64,000 nt of DNA from Thalassocella blandensis. Lineage in GTDB: Bacteria > Pseudomonadota > Gammaproteobacteria > Pseudomonadales > Cellvibrionaceae. This document shows positions 54,945 through 64,000 of this stretch, piece by piece (positions within the stretch are counted from its first letter, which is position 1; each line of letters opens with the position of its first letter). The position numbers and the translations under genes were made by a program. The notes under the pieces were generated by a model. The model was not told where the DNA came from, did not search any database, and worked only from the letters and a program-made list of their open reading frames with translations. The stretch spans positions 124,001 through 188,000 of the forward strand of contig CABFPG010000010.1 in assembly GCA_902141825.1 (NCBI GenBank), in the 5' to 3' direction.

Positions 54945-57122
54945 ATGGAGCTAAGAAAGGCACATAGTCTGCAAACGGCCGTCTCGCTCGGGGCGCACGG
55001 CATTGATGATAATAATGAACTGCGAAATCTGCTGGATGCCATGCGGTCCATTATTATCTATCTGGACCGTTGGGGTGTGATTCAGCACTGTAATATTCAA
55101 GCGCAATACTGGTGTGGTCAGCAAAAAGTACAAGGGCTGAGCTTTAAAGAGTTCGCTCAATACTGGGATGATGCTTCCGAGCGCCAGCGAGAAATTATGC
55201 AGGTGATTCGAACCAAGCGACCGATCTGGCAATCATTGGAGCGCTCTTTATTTAATGGCAAAGAATCCTGGTATTCTGTCGATAAAATTCCCGTAAGAAA
55301 TTCCGACGGCATGGTCACCGGCGCATTGCTGGTGATTAGTGACGTAACTGCGCAAGTTAAGCAGCAGCGTGCATTACAGGAAAGCGAATCGCGCTACCGC
55401 GCTTTTATTGCCAATAGCTCCGATGCCATCTGGTGCTACGATATTTTTCCTCCAGTCGATATTCGTTTGCCTTTTGATGAGCAGGTATCACAGATCCTAT
55501 GGCGTGCAGAATTGAGCGAATGCAATGAAAAGTTAGCGTATTTATTCGGTGCACAGAAACGACAGGATCTGATAGGGACACCGCTTCACATCAATGACTC
55601 CATTGCCAACAAACGCGATATTCGGCACTTCGTGGAGAATAATTATCGTCTGGAAGAATGTGAGTTCGCGATAACGAATAAAAATGGGCAGGCGATGTTG
55701 CTGCAGACATCTGCCGTAGGTGATGTCGAAAATGGCTACTTAAAACGATGTTGGGGCATGAGTCGGGATGTTACTGAATACAAGCAATATCTCGATAAAA
55801 TGGAGCACATGGCAAACCATGATGGGTTAACCTCATTACCCAACAGAACCTACCTGTATCAATGTATTGAAGCTGGTTTGCGAGACCGACGGCATCGGCA
55901 AAAAATGGCATTGTTACTCATAGACCTGGATCGTTTCAAAGAAATTAATGATACCTTGGGGCACTTGGCGGGTGATCGCGTTTTAAAACAGTTAGGCCCG
56001 AGATTAGAGCTGGAGTTAGCTGATACCTCTGGTGTTATCGCGCGCTTGGGCGGTGATGAATTTGCGATTTTTTTACCAAATATTCGTAATACGCAACAAG
56101 TAGTGGTGCTGGCGCATCGATTTTTAGATGCAATATGCCAGGAGTTTGATTTGGATGGTGTGCGTACTGAAATCAGTGCGAGTATTGGTATCGCTGTTGC
56201 ACCCGATCAGGCGAATGATGTTACAACGTTATTACGCTACGCCGATATTGCAATGTATCACGCAAAGAACGGGTTAAAAGGTGTTGCTATATATGATGCC
56301 AGTTATGATGCGCATTCGCCTATGCGATTGGAGATTATGGGGGCTCTGGGCCGCGCGATTCGCGAGCACCAATTAAGTCTGCACTTTCAACCCAAAGTGG
56401 ATTTAAACAGCCATCGCGTCTATGGTTTTGAGTCTTTGTTGCGCTGGGAACACCCGGAGCTGGGGTTCATCCCGCCAAATGATTTTATTCCCATTGCCGA
56501 AATGTCCAGTGCAATATATTCCCTGACAAACTGGGTGTTGGAAGAGACGGTCAAACAAGCGGCTGCCTGGATTGGTCAAGGGTATAATATTTCCGTTGCT
56601 ATGAATTTATCCGCGCGTAATCTTTTGGATGACCGTATTGTGGTGGATTTGAGTCGAGTGTTGAAGAAGTACAAACTTGATGGTCGCCATCTGGAAATGG
56701 AAATAACGGAAAGCATGATTATGTCTGACCCACAGCGGGCGCAGGTAATACTGGAAAAGATCAATGCACTGGGGGTTGTATTGTCAGTCGATGATTTTGG
56801 TACAGGCTACTCATCGCTGGGTTATTTAAAACGTTTGCCAGTGAAGACCTTAAAAATTGACAGCTCGTTTGTGCAGAATATGCTGGATGATGAGCAAGAT
56901 GAAATCATCGTCAATTCCACCATACAGTTGGCTCATAATCTTGGCTTGAAAGTGGTGGCTGAAGGTGTCGAAACACAAGAGATTTATGATCGACTTGCTC
57001 AGATGGGATGCGATGCGGTGCAGGGGTATTTTATTGCTAAGCCCATGGCAGAGGGCAATGCAAATGGATGGTTGCAACGGGGGGAGTGGAACGGCACAGA
57101 CCGTTCCGTCAAGCCTTTGTAG
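54945..57122 (+). CDS. PAS-GGDEF-EAL c-di-GMP enzyme (soluble)
   Basis: The protein (725 residues from the ATG at 54945) has no membrane helix. It has two PAS-like sensor domains (about 35-145 and 150-280), a GGDEF domain (about 290-450) with intact GGDEF in ARLGGDEFAIF, and an EAL domain (about 465-715) in which EAL reads ESL (FESLLRW), with NLSARNL, EITES, DDFGTGYSSL and KIDSSFV kept. Both activities look possible. The start has two Shine-Dalgarno sequences in tandem, AAGGAGGT at 54921 and GGAGGT at 54935, with in-frame GTG and TTG codons further upstream (to 54903), so the N-terminus could vary. Confidence 0.92.
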   Translation: MELRKAHSLQTAVSLGAHGIDDNNELRNLLDAMRSIIIYLDRWGVIQHCNIQAQYWCGQQKVQGLSFKEFAQYWDDASERQREIMQVIRTKRPIWQSLERSLFNGKESWYSVDKIPVRNSDGMVTGALLVISDVTAQVKQQRALQESESRYRAFIANSSDAIWCYDIFPPVDIRLPFDEQVSQILWRAELSECNEKLAYLFGAQKRQDLIGTPLHINDSIANKRDIRHFVENNYRLEECEFAITNKNGQAMLLQTSAVGDVENGYLKRCWGMSRDVTEYKQYLDKMEHMANHDGLTSLPNRTYLYQCIEAGLRDRRHRQKMALLLIDLDRFKEINDTLGHLAGDRVLKQLGPRLELELADTSGVIARLGGDEFAIFLPNIRNTQQVVVLAHRFLDAICQEFDLDGVRTEISASIGIAVAPDQANDVTTLLRYADIAMYHAKNGLKGVAIYDASYDAHSPMRLEIMGALGRAIREHQLSLHFQPKVDLNSHRVYGFESLLRWEHPELGFIPPNDFIPIAEMSSAIYSLTNWVLEETVKQAAAWIGQGYNISVAMNLSARNLLDDRIVVDLSRVLKKYKLDGRHLEMEITESMIMSDPQRAQVILEKINALGVVLSVDDFGTGYSSLGYLKRLPVKTLKIDSSFVQNMLDDEQDEIIVNSTIQLAHNLGLKVVAEGVETQEIYDRLAQMGCDAVQGYFIAKPMAEGNANGWLQRGEWNGTDRSVKPL

Positions 57123-57145
57123 TCGGTTTTTCTTTTTGTTGGATT

Positions 57146-58594
57146 TTACATTTTGGTCTCTTCACGAAGTCGTCTTACTTCCTTCAGTTTTTGTTCAATC
57201 ACCGCTTGCATCTGTTGATCTTTTTCAACTAGGCGTAAAGCATTTTTCAACTGAATAATTGCTTTGTCGTAAAGTCCATTGAGAGAAAAGTACTCTGCAC
57301 GGGCGGTATGGACTTCAAATATATTACCAACCAGACCGTTGACTTCTGCCAGCAAATACCACACGTAATCGTCGGTCGGGCGTCGCTTGCTGTGTTCTTT
57401 TAATAGTGCTGCACATGCTTTGTAATCACCTGCCTGCATCAGCGTTTCAGCGTAACGAATGACTAGCGGGTGATAATTTGGATAAGACGTCAGTAACTCC
57501 TGGAAACGTTTCTTTGCAATATCATAGTGTTCCAGTTCGGCATCTATTTGCGCCTGTTCAATGGCGTAGTAAAGATTGTCGGGCGCTTGCTTTAGCAGAG
57601 GGGCGAGGGCTTTCTGTGCATCTTCAAAGCGTCGCGCTTTACTGTACGCTAGAACGAGGCCGTAGCGCGCAGAGTCTTTATCGTATTTGTGACCTTCTAT
57701 TTCAGTTTCATACTTGCGAATAGCAAAGTTTACATTCGCTTCGTGCAGAAGTTCTGCTCGAATTTTGACGAGCTGATAATCCTGGCTGGGGGCGTAGTAT
57801 TTCTTATCAAACTTTAGTGCGCGCTGCTGCGTATCCGCGACACGAGATTCGGTAAGTGGATGCGTCAATAGAAATTCCGGTGGGCGGCGATAAAAGCGAG
57901 ATGCCCGTAACATGGATTCAAACATTTCGGACATGGCATATGGATTATTGCCTGACTTCACCATGGTCTCCATGCCGATGCGATCTGCTTCCTGTTCCAT
58001 TTGTCTGCTGAAGCGCAGTTGCTGATCCAGCGCCATGGATTGACTGGCATAAATTGCTGCCATGCCTGCGTCACCGCCGGCTGTTGCAGCAATTAAAATA
58101 CTGGCCAGTAATGCGGCCATGTTCGGAATTGCATTATTCTTTTGTTGTTCCAGAGTACGGGCATAGTGACGCTGGCTCAAGTGAGCAAGTTCGTGAGCCA
58201 GTACGGAAGAGAACTGATCTTCAGTTTCCGCATGGGTAAATAAACCCGTATGAACACCTACAATACCACCAGGTACGGCGAAAGCGTTTAACGTGGGATT
58301 GTCGACTACCAGAATATCCAGGCGCTTGTCTCTCAGTTCGCTATAGGTGGCCAGTCGGCGAATCAGGTTTTCTGTGTAAATCTGTAAAAATGGATCTTTA
58401 GTGGTGGGTACGCGTGCACGATACATGCGCAGCCACTTTTGACCGAGTTCGTATTCCTGGCGCGGTGAAATAATGCCAGAACTGGCATCGCCCAATTCGG
58501 GAATAAGTAGCTCGTCGGCTGACACACGGGTAGTGGAGTCGCAGAGGAGAATGATGAGAGCGAGAGTAAAAAAATGAAGAAAATGAGTGCGCAA
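57146..58594 (-). CDS. bepA: BepA-family M48 metalloprotease/chaperone with TPR repeats
   Basis: BepA is a periplasmic protease and chaperone that helps LptD and BAM assembly and removes stalled proteins. The 482-residue protein has a signal peptide, the zinc motif HELAH (residues 134-138), the third ligand region MEQEADRIG near 200, and TPR repeats (about 290-450). The start appears to be a TTG. Length matches E. coli BepA (YfgC). It is transcribed away from tusA and perM, which are its neighbours on the same side in Pseudomonas-type genomes. Confidence 0.93.
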   Translation of the reverse strand: MRTHFLHFFTLALIILLCDSTTRVSADELLIPELGDASSGIISPRQEYELGQKWLRMYRARVPTTKDPFLQIYTENLIRRLATYSELRDKRLDILVVDNPTLNAFAVPGGIVGVHTGLFTHAETEDQFSSVLAHELAHLSQRHYARTLEQQKNNAIPNMAALLASILIAATAGGDAGMAAIYASQSMALDQQLRFSRQMEQEADRIGMETMVKSGNNPYAMSEMFESMLRASRFYRRPPEFLLTHPLTESRVADTQQRALKFDKKYYAPSQDYQLVKIRAELLHEANVNFAIRKYETEIEGHKYDKDSARYGLVLAYSKARRFEDAQKALAPLLKQAPDNLYYAIEQAQIDAELEHYDIAKKRFQELLTSYPNYHPLVIRYAETLMQAGDYKACAALLKEHSKRRPTDDYVWYLLAEVNGLVGNIFEVHTARAEYFSLNGLYDKAIIQLKNALRLVEKDQQMQAVIEQKLKEVRRLREETKM

Positions 58595-59135
58595 TGTTCA
58601 ACAACCGTAATTCGTAATGACCTTAATCTTAGAGTCCTCTGGCACGGAAAATGAGAAATTAATGACCATTTTTCCTTTTTTTGCCTTTTATAAGCCGAGG
58701 ATCATCTATTATCCCCCTTAAGAAAACAAGGACAAACCTTGATATTACTAGCCGAGAGCGCCTTAAAACTCCCTGCCTTAAGTAAATTGTCGCATATGAT
58801 GCCAAAATAACCACTTTTTAGTCATAATAGAAACACTGCTACAAATATTGAGAACATGTATACTGCCGCCGGAACTGGCCGAGCATATTGCAGGTCTCAT
58901 TATGCCGTTGAACGCCCGAGACGCCACTTACGGTAAACAGATTTCACAGCCTGTAGATTCAAACCTCGTACGCCAATATGTTGTGTTCAGGCGAACGTGT
59001 TATCCATAGGAGCTTTCGTTAGGAAGTCTCGCTAGGAAGTCTCGCTCGCATACTGACGTGAAGGTTATTACTGCTCTTCGAGGTTGGCGGCGTCTGAAGG
59101 TTCCCTGTATTTAGCCTCTAAGTGAAAATTTATTC
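58595..59135. other. Gene-free stretch of about 540 bases
   Basis: It separates divergent bepA and the tusA-like gene, so both promoters should lie here. No further gene or RNA is recognised. A short 13-bp repeat is at 59004-59042. Confidence 0.5.
59004..59042 (+). repeat. 13-bp tandem repeat (3 units)
   Basis: CCATAGGAGCTTT, CGTTAGGAAGTCT and CGCTAGGAAGTCT are contiguous; the last two differ at one base. It lies about 95 bases before the tusA-like gene. Confidence 0.7.
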
Positions 59136-59384
59136 ATGCAAAGTACTAAGATATCCCTGACCGTTGATGCGCGTGACCTGACTTGCCCAATGCCCTTGCT
59201 AAAGGCAAAACAGGGCCTAAACAATGTTGCTGAGCGTGAGCTGATCTGTGTTTTGGCAACAGATGTGAATTCCACCAAAGATATTGCGAATTTTGTGAGT
59301 TTGACGCGGCATGAGCTGGTTGAGCAAACTGAAAGTGATGGCGTTTTCAAATTCCTCATTAGAAAAGGGTGCAGTGACAAATGA
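59136..59384 (+). CDS. TusA/SirA-family sulfur carrier protein
   Basis: The 82-residue protein has the family motif DLTCPMPLLKAK with the sulfur-carrying Cys (residue 18). TusA-type proteins pass persulfide sulfur to tRNA thiolation, molybdenum cofactor or other pathways. The specific target here is not certain; Pseudomonas has a paralogue in the same setting that affects molybdenum enzymes. It overlaps the next gene by 4 bases (ATGA). Confidence 0.92.
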   Translation: MQSTKISLTVDARDLTCPMPLLKAKQGLNNVAERELICVLATDVNSTKDIANFVSLTRHELVEQTESDGVFKFLIRKGCSDK

Positions 59385-60469
59385 TTCGTATTTTTAATCG
59401 CTGGATAGACCGCTATTTTGCGGACGAAGAAGCCGTATTGGTTGCGGTTTTAATTATTGCCAGCTTGGTGGTGGTATTGACCATGGGCGTTGTGCTGGCG
59501 CCAATGATCTCCGCCGTTATCATCGCGTTTCTGATGCAGGGTATGGTGGTTAAATTAAAAAGCTGGGGGCTTCGTCATATCTTTGCCGTCAGTATTGCTT
59601 TCCTGGTATTGGCTGGCAGCCTGGTGATTGGACTTATTTATATTTTGCCCGCTCTTTGGAAGCAATTAATCAATTTGTTTACTGAGGCTCCCCGGATGTT
59701 AAAGGAGGGGCAGCAATTACTTTTATTATTACCGCAGAAATACCCGACTTTAATTACTGAATCGCAAGTACGCGATCTAATCAGTGGTTTACGCGCTGAC
59801 CTTGGAGAGTTAGGGCAATCTATTTTATCGTTTTCTCTGGCGCAGTTGCCCATCATTATTGCGATTCTTATTTATCTGGTGTTGGTGCCCATTCTGGTTT
59901 TTTTCTTTCTGAAAGATGGTCAGCAGATGGTGGATTGGTTGACGAGTTTTTTGCCTCACAAGCGGCCAGTGATGAGGCAAATCTGGCGAGAGATGAACCA
60001 GCAAATTGCCAATTATGTTCGTGGCAAAGTGATTGAAATTGTTATTGTCGCGGGTGTTTCGAGTGTGGCATTTAGCCTGTTGGATTTAAACTACGCGCTA
60101 CTGCTAGGGATTTCTGTGGGGTTTTCTGTACTTGTCCCTTACATCGGCGCTGCAATGGTGACACTGCCCGTGGCTTTAATTGGGTTTTTCCAATGGGGGT
60201 GGTCCAGTGACCTCATGTACGTCATGATCGTTTACGCGATTATCCAGGCGCTGGACGGAAATGTTTTGGTGCCTCTTTTATTTTCTGAAGCCGTCAAAAT
60301 GCATCCGGTTGCCATTATATTATCTGTGTTGGTATTTGGTGGTTTGTGGGGGTTCTGGGGCGTATTTTTTGCCATCCCTCTGGCGACTTTATGTAAAGCC
60401 ATTCTCACAGCCTGGCCAACTCGAACTGATGCTGAAGTTGAGGCTGGACAAAAGGCCGTTCAAGCGTAA
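59381..60469 (+). CDS. AI-2E/PerM-family transporter
   Basis: The 362-residue protein has about eight hydrophobic helices arranged as in the AI-2E transporter (PerM) family, with a central cytoplasmic-type stretch and the conserved late segments VPYIGAAMVTLPVALIGF and GNVLVPLLFSEAVKMHPVAIIL. The family is associated with export of autoinducer-2 in some members and with Na+/H+ exchange in others, so the substrate cannot be assigned. Coupled to the tusA-like gene. Confidence 0.92.
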   Translation: MIRIFNRWIDRYFADEEAVLVAVLIIASLVVVLTMGVVLAPMISAVIIAFLMQGMVVKLKSWGLRHIFAVSIAFLVLAGSLVIGLIYILPALWKQLINLFTEAPRMLKEGQQLLLLLPQKYPTLITESQVRDLISGLRADLGELGQSILSFSLAQLPIIIAILIYLVLVPILVFFFLKDGQQMVDWLTSFLPHKRPVMRQIWREMNQQIANYVRGKVIEIVIVAGVSSVAFSLLDLNYALLLGISVGFSVLVPYIGAAMVTLPVALIGFFQWGWSSDLMYVMIVYAIIQALDGNVLVPLLFSEAVKMHPVAIILSVLVFGGLWGFWGVFFAIPLATLCKAILTAWPTRTDAEVEAGQKAVQA

Positions 60470-60971
60470 ACCTCGGGCGAATAAAATGTGATGGGTTACC
60501 CATTGCGGAAGGGACAAGATCGCGCTTTGCTCAAAAGTGCTAAAAAAACTGCAAACGCGATCACGGCTTCAGGGACTGGCGGCTCAATTCCGGCGACAAT
60601 TCATTGTACTATCTGTGCATAGCAGCGTTGCTGTGCACATAAACATTGCTGCTTATTTATCATTAGTAATAACAAATAGTACAAACCCTAGCTGCACAAT
60701 TTCAAAAACAAGACGCGAATTGTCATGGCGCTGTTGTGAGTTTCTGTGAGTTACTGGGAGATGCTGTGAGCCGCTATGAATAGAAAATTGGTGGTTTACA
60801 GCTTCACTCAATTAGAAATTCCAGTTATTTCAGCACAACAATTCACTGACGTTTTTAGACGCAAATGTTCACTGTTGAAGTTCTCTGTAACCAAGGTGTA
60901 AACACTTGGAACATTGTTTGGAAACCTTGTAAGTGGGCAGCTGGTGTGGCCGATAAAAAAATGGACAGAAA
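60470..60971. other. Gene-free stretch of about 500 bases before the M16 gene
   Basis: No gene recognised. It holds a small palindrome (ATGGGT-T-ACCCAT at 60491) and a decamer array at 60731, and should contain the promoter of the insulinase gene. Confidence 0.5.
60731..60780 (+). repeat. 10-bp tandem array (4-5 units)
   Basis: CTGTTGTGAG, TTTCTGTGAG, TTACTGGGAG and ATGCTGTGAG follow in strict register, and CCGCTATGAA continues weakly. The shared core is CTGTGAG every ten bases, one helical turn, so the sites would face the same side of the DNA. Confidence 0.75.
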
Positions 60972-63900
60972 ATGATTTTTACACGAAATCTACCGAGGGC
61001 ACTCAATCAGGCGCTAATCTACAGTGGTGCTGTGGTTTTCTTTTTATGTTCGGGTTTGCTTTGGGCAAATGGAGTTGAAACAAACCGCTACGATGATCGG
61101 ACGTTTGAAGCTCTCACGCTGGATAATGGCTTAAAAGTACTACTGGTGTTTGATCCCAGTGCCGACAAGGCTGCAGCAGCACTGGATGTAAATGTCGGCT
61201 CCAGTGAAGATCCCAGCAACCGGGCTGGGCTTGCTCATTTTGTTGAACACATGCTGTTTTTGGGTACAAATAAATATCCGTCGCCAGGTGATTTTCAGTA
61301 TTATATCAGTGAAAATGGTGGCTCTCACAATGCCTATACCAGCACACATCACACCAATTATTTTTTTGATATCGAACCTTTAGCGTTAAACGGAGCGCTA
61401 GATCGTTTTGCTCAGTTTTTTGTTTCGCCCCAATTCCAGACCGATATTATCCACCGGGAAATTAAGGCGCTTGATTCAGAATTTTATTCTCAATACGAGT
61501 CAGAAACTCGGCGAGAGCGGGATGTTTTGCGTGGCTTGCTGGTTGAAGGGCATGAACTTGGTAAGTTTTCTATGGGCAACGCCCGCAGTCTGATCGACAA
61601 GCGGGATAGCACTACACTGGATAGCATCACGCTGGAGAGCACCACGCTGGAGAGCACCGCACTGGATAAAACCAAAGATTCAGATGTTATTAACGCCGGA
61701 GGAGCAGCTCAAAATTCTGCACTGAGAGACGAGGTACAGCGGTTCTTTCGAAAACACTATAGCGCAGATCGAATGACGCTGGTTGTAAGCAGCCCATACT
61801 CCATTGCGGATTTAAAAAAATACGTAGTACCAAAATTCTCTGAGCTTCCTCGTGTACCGTTCACAGAATCTGAATCCAACGGTGAACTTCTATCGTCGGC
61901 GTTCAAAGGTTCCACCCTTGAGATTCAATCGCTGAATAACACGCATCGACTTTCGCTTTTGTTTCCCGTGCCCGAGTCGACCGGGTATTACGAGCAAAAG
62001 CCGCTTGAGTTTATTGCCGATATACTCGCCAATCAAGGTGAAGGCAGCCTCTATACGTTACTCGTGCAGTTGGGGTGGATCACCGATATCAATACGCGTG
62101 TAGATTATACCTGGCATGGCGGTGAAACATTTAATGTTGATCTTTACTTAACAGACAGCGGCCTCGTGCAAACGCAGATGATTCGTCAGTTGGTATTTGA
62201 CTATATTGCGTTGACAGCAAAAAAAGGTGTAACGAAAAAACATTACAAATCACTTGCACAAAAAGGACGTTTGTATTTTCGTTTTTATGAAAAACAATCC
62301 CTGCGAAATTCTATAAGCGATTTGGCGCTTCAGTTACATGAAATTCCCGTGGATAAACTCGTGTCCTCGCGGTATTTGTATGCGGATTATGATCAGGCAC
62401 TTATTCAGTCTTATCTATCATACTTAACACCTGACAACGCACTTACGATTATTACGCATCCATTTGTAAATATAATGGATGATATTCAGATGAGCCCTTA
62501 CTATCATGCAAAATATATTGTGCACGAGAAATCTGATAACTCTTTTGTTATGGGCGATCGCCAATTACGTCAACTCGCTGCCTACAGGAAAAAAATAAAA
62601 CTACCTCGTACAAACGAGTATCTGTCAGACAATATTCGTCTGGTTGATCAGGAATCTGATCTGGGCTGGTCGCAACCAGAAATTTTACGTTCTAAATATG
62701 GTGTTACTACTTGGTTTATGCCGGATCGCGTTTACCGTCAGCCCTTTACCTATATTAAGTCACAATGGGTTTTGCCCGAAGCGGCGAAGTCTGCGGAAGC
62801 GTCTGCCAGTTTGAAAGTTTTTACCTCGCTATTAGAGCGGGAGATGCACCAACAGTTATCGCAAGCAAAAGCCGCTGGTTTGCAGTTTAATTTGTCACAA
62901 AATATGAAAGGTGTTGAATTGGAAGTTGACGGCTTCAGTGAAAATATTCAGCAGGTCACGCGTCAGCTTTCCAGTATTTTTTCCAGTGCTCTCTCCAGTC
63001 GACGATATCGTCAGCAGTTAGTGAAGAAACACTACGGGGCGGTGTATCAGGAGTTGCTGATTCAGGAAAGAAATAAAATTGCCGATGGCGCCTACGTGAA
63101 AGCATTTCGCGAGCTTCCGGAAACTCTTTACAAACCAAAATGGTCATCTGAAGAAACCTTCAATGCATTGCACAACCTTACTAGCAAACAGTTTTTGCGA
63201 ACAACGAAATCTTTGTTTGATGGCGCTACTACGGATGTTTTGATATACGGGAATGAAACTTCAAAATCAGCGGGACGGCTGGCACGTTACTTTGAAAAAA
63301 TTCAGCGAAAAAATGGCAGCCGTCCGTCCATAGCGCCTTCGCTGGTGGTCGACATCTCTGAAGAAAATTATATTTACATTAAAAGTATGCCGGTCAGTCA
63401 GGGGGATAATGCCTTGATGCTATATGTGCAGGGGCACAATGATGACTTGCAAGAACAGGCAAAGTTTTTAATGTTGGATCAAATGCTTCGTGCGCCATTT
63501 TACAATACACTTCGAACAGAAAAGCAGTTAGGCTATCTGGTTCAGAGTGAAGAATATAAACTCAAAAACGTGCCGGGTTTGATTTGCGTGGTGCAATCAC
63601 CAGATGCCACAGCGCAGGAAATCTACCATTCTATAAATGCATTTTTTGCTGAACAAGCGCCGGTAATTTTTGAAAACTTTTATCAAAATCGTAAAGCGGT
63701 TTTAGCCAAGCTTGATCAACAGCCACAATCACAAAGTGAAGTTGCTCAGCGGTACTGGTTAAGTATTAAAGATGGTGATGTAGCGTTTGATGCTCAACAA
63801 AAGCTGCGTGACATTGTGGCGAATATGTCAATTTATCGAATGAAAAAGTTTTATTACTCTCGCGTGTTAAATAAATCAGGGCGCGTACTTTTCGTTGGTA

Positions 63901-64000
63901 ATCAAGGCGAAATAAATGCTCAAAGCTTTGAGAAAAATGCTTTGCTCATTACAGATGCTTTTACCTTTAAAAATTCCATGCCAGTGTATCTTTATCCTTA
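60972..64000 (+). CDS. Insulinase-family (M16) zinc metalloprotease, 3' end at or beyond window edge
   Basis: The frame is open from the ATG at 60972 to the end (1009 codons plus TA, which could be the start of a stop codon). A signal peptide (about 1-33) is followed by the inverted zinc motif H89-F-V-E92-H93 and the third ligand E170 in IKALDSEF, spaced as in E. coli pitrilysin. The C-terminal lobe keeps FYNTLRTEKQLGYLVQS. It is a periplasmic, pitrilysin-like peptidase that degrades peptides. Between residues 212 and 236 lies a five-residue repeat (DSTTL, DSITL, ESTTL, ESTAL) absent from relatives as I know them. The gene is nearly complete. Confidence 0.95.
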   Translation, partial: MIFTRNLPRALNQALIYSGAVVFFLCSGLLWANGVETNRYDDRTFEALTLDNGLKVLLVFDPSADKAAAALDVNVGSSEDPSNRAGLAHFVEHMLFLGTNKYPSPGDFQYYISENGGSHNAYTSTHHTNYFFDIEPLALNGALDRFAQFFVSPQFQTDIIHREIKALDSEFYSQYESETRRERDVLRGLLVEGHELGKFSMGNARSLIDKRDSTTLDSITLESTTLESTALDKTKDSDVINAGGAAQNSALRDEVQRFFRKHYSADRMTLVVSSPYSIADLKKYVVPKFSELPRVPFTESESNGELLSSAFKGSTLEIQSLNNTHRLSLLFPVPESTGYYEQKPLEFIADILANQGEGSLYTLLVQLGWITDINTRVDYTWHGGETFNVDLYLTDSGLVQTQMIRQLVFDYIALTAKKGVTKKHYKSLAQKGRLYFRFYEKQSLRNSISDLALQLHEIPVDKLVSSRYLYADYDQALIQSYLSYLTPDNALTIITHPFVNIMDDIQMSPYYHAKYIVHEKSDNSFVMGDRQLRQLAAYRKKIKLPRTNEYLSDNIRLVDQESDLGWSQPEILRSKYGVTTWFMPDRVYRQPFTYIKSQWVLPEAAKSAEASASLKVFTSLLEREMHQQLSQAKAAGLQFNLSQNMKGVELEVDGFSENIQQVTRQLSSIFSSALSSRRYRQQLVKKHYGAVYQELLIQERNKIADGAYVKAFRELPETLYKPKWSSEETFNALHNLTSKQFLRTTKSLFDGATTDVLIYGNETSKSAGRLARYFEKIQRKNGSRPSIAPSLVVDISEENYIYIKSMPVSQGDNALMLYVQGHNDDLQEQAKFLMLDQMLRAPFYNTLRTEKQLGYLVQSEEYKLKNVPGLICVVQSPDATAQEIYHSINAFFAEQAPVIFENFYQNRKAVLAKLDQQPQSQSEVAQRYWLSIKDGDVAFDAQQKLRDIVANMSIYRMKKFYYSRVLNKSGRVLFVGNQGEINAQSFEKNALLITDAFTFKNSMPVYLYP
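61605..61679 (+). repeat. 15-bp in-frame tandem repeat inside the M16 protease gene (4-5 units)
   Basis: GATAGCACTACACTG, GATAGCATCACGCTG, GAGAGCACCACGCTG and GAGAGCACCGCACTG are contiguous; a degenerate fifth unit follows. They encode five-residue repeats of the type D/E-S-T-x-L in a loop between the active-site domain helices. Confidence 0.95.

Noticed and set aside
60537-60749. 70-codon frame before the M16 gene
   Set aside because: Runs into the decamer array, with no start signal or recognisable features.

Overview
The window reads as a chromosomal segment of a gammaproteobacterium. Gene order and protein types recall Pseudomonas and, more closely, Cellvibrionaceae-type marine bacteria: FabV rather than FabI, the short MiaE, the Pseudomonas-type DapD, and dapA-bamC-MBL-purC order. 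The genus is inference; no rRNA or other marker settles it. No CRISPR array, insertion sequence, phage, rRNA or tRNA gene was recognised.

Layout. 1-8.3 kb: the 3' end of an RND efflux gene, a CMD/AhpD-type gene, a DUF3833 lipoprotein, a CPBP membrane protein, a TSUP transporter beside a glycosyltransferase-like gene, then divergent miaE and fabV. 8.4-14.8 kb: tas, an LpxL-type acyltransferase, and dapA-bamC-MBL hydrolase-purC. 14.8-21 kb: an accessory stretch with a gene-free DnaA-box cluster, a PilZ protein, an LRR lipoprotein, an OmpA lipoprotein, and a BlaI repressor/M56 protease-TonB/TonB module with three near-identical operator-like palindromes. 21-26.4 kb: rsmJ, moaCDE, dapE-dapD and an ArsC/YffB protein. 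26.5-35.1 kb: a GGDEF/EAL protein, nth, dapC, glnD and map, all on the minus strand. 35.4-51.4 kb: the classical envelope and translation cluster rpsB-tsf-pyrH-frr-uppS-cdsA-dxr-rseP-bamA-skp-lpxD-fabZ-lpxA-lpxB-rnhB. 51.4-64 kb: a second PilZ protein, a coiled-coil membrane protein, yciH, a voltage-gated-type K+ channel, a second GGDEF/EAL protein, bepA, tusA-like and perM-like genes, and an M16 insulinase running off the end.

Functional themes. Outer-membrane building dominates: BamA, BamC, Skp, BepA, RseP, LpxA/B/D, an LpxL-type enzyme, FabZ, FabV, CdsA, UppS and Dxr. Four enzymes of the succinylase branch of lysine/diaminopimelate synthesis (DapA, DapC, DapD, DapE) lie in two blocks. Two large c-di-GMP enzymes and two PilZ proteins suggest c-di-GMP signalling.

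The most unusual property is a recurring pattern of degenerate short-period tandem repeats (mostly 13-15 bp, each with its own sequence) in the gaps between genes and once inside a coding region as five-residue repeats. Other points of interest are the BlaI operators, the DnaA-box cluster, a structured leader before moaC, an acidic insert in BamA loop 6, and a shared palindrome type upstream of both GGDEF/EAL genes.
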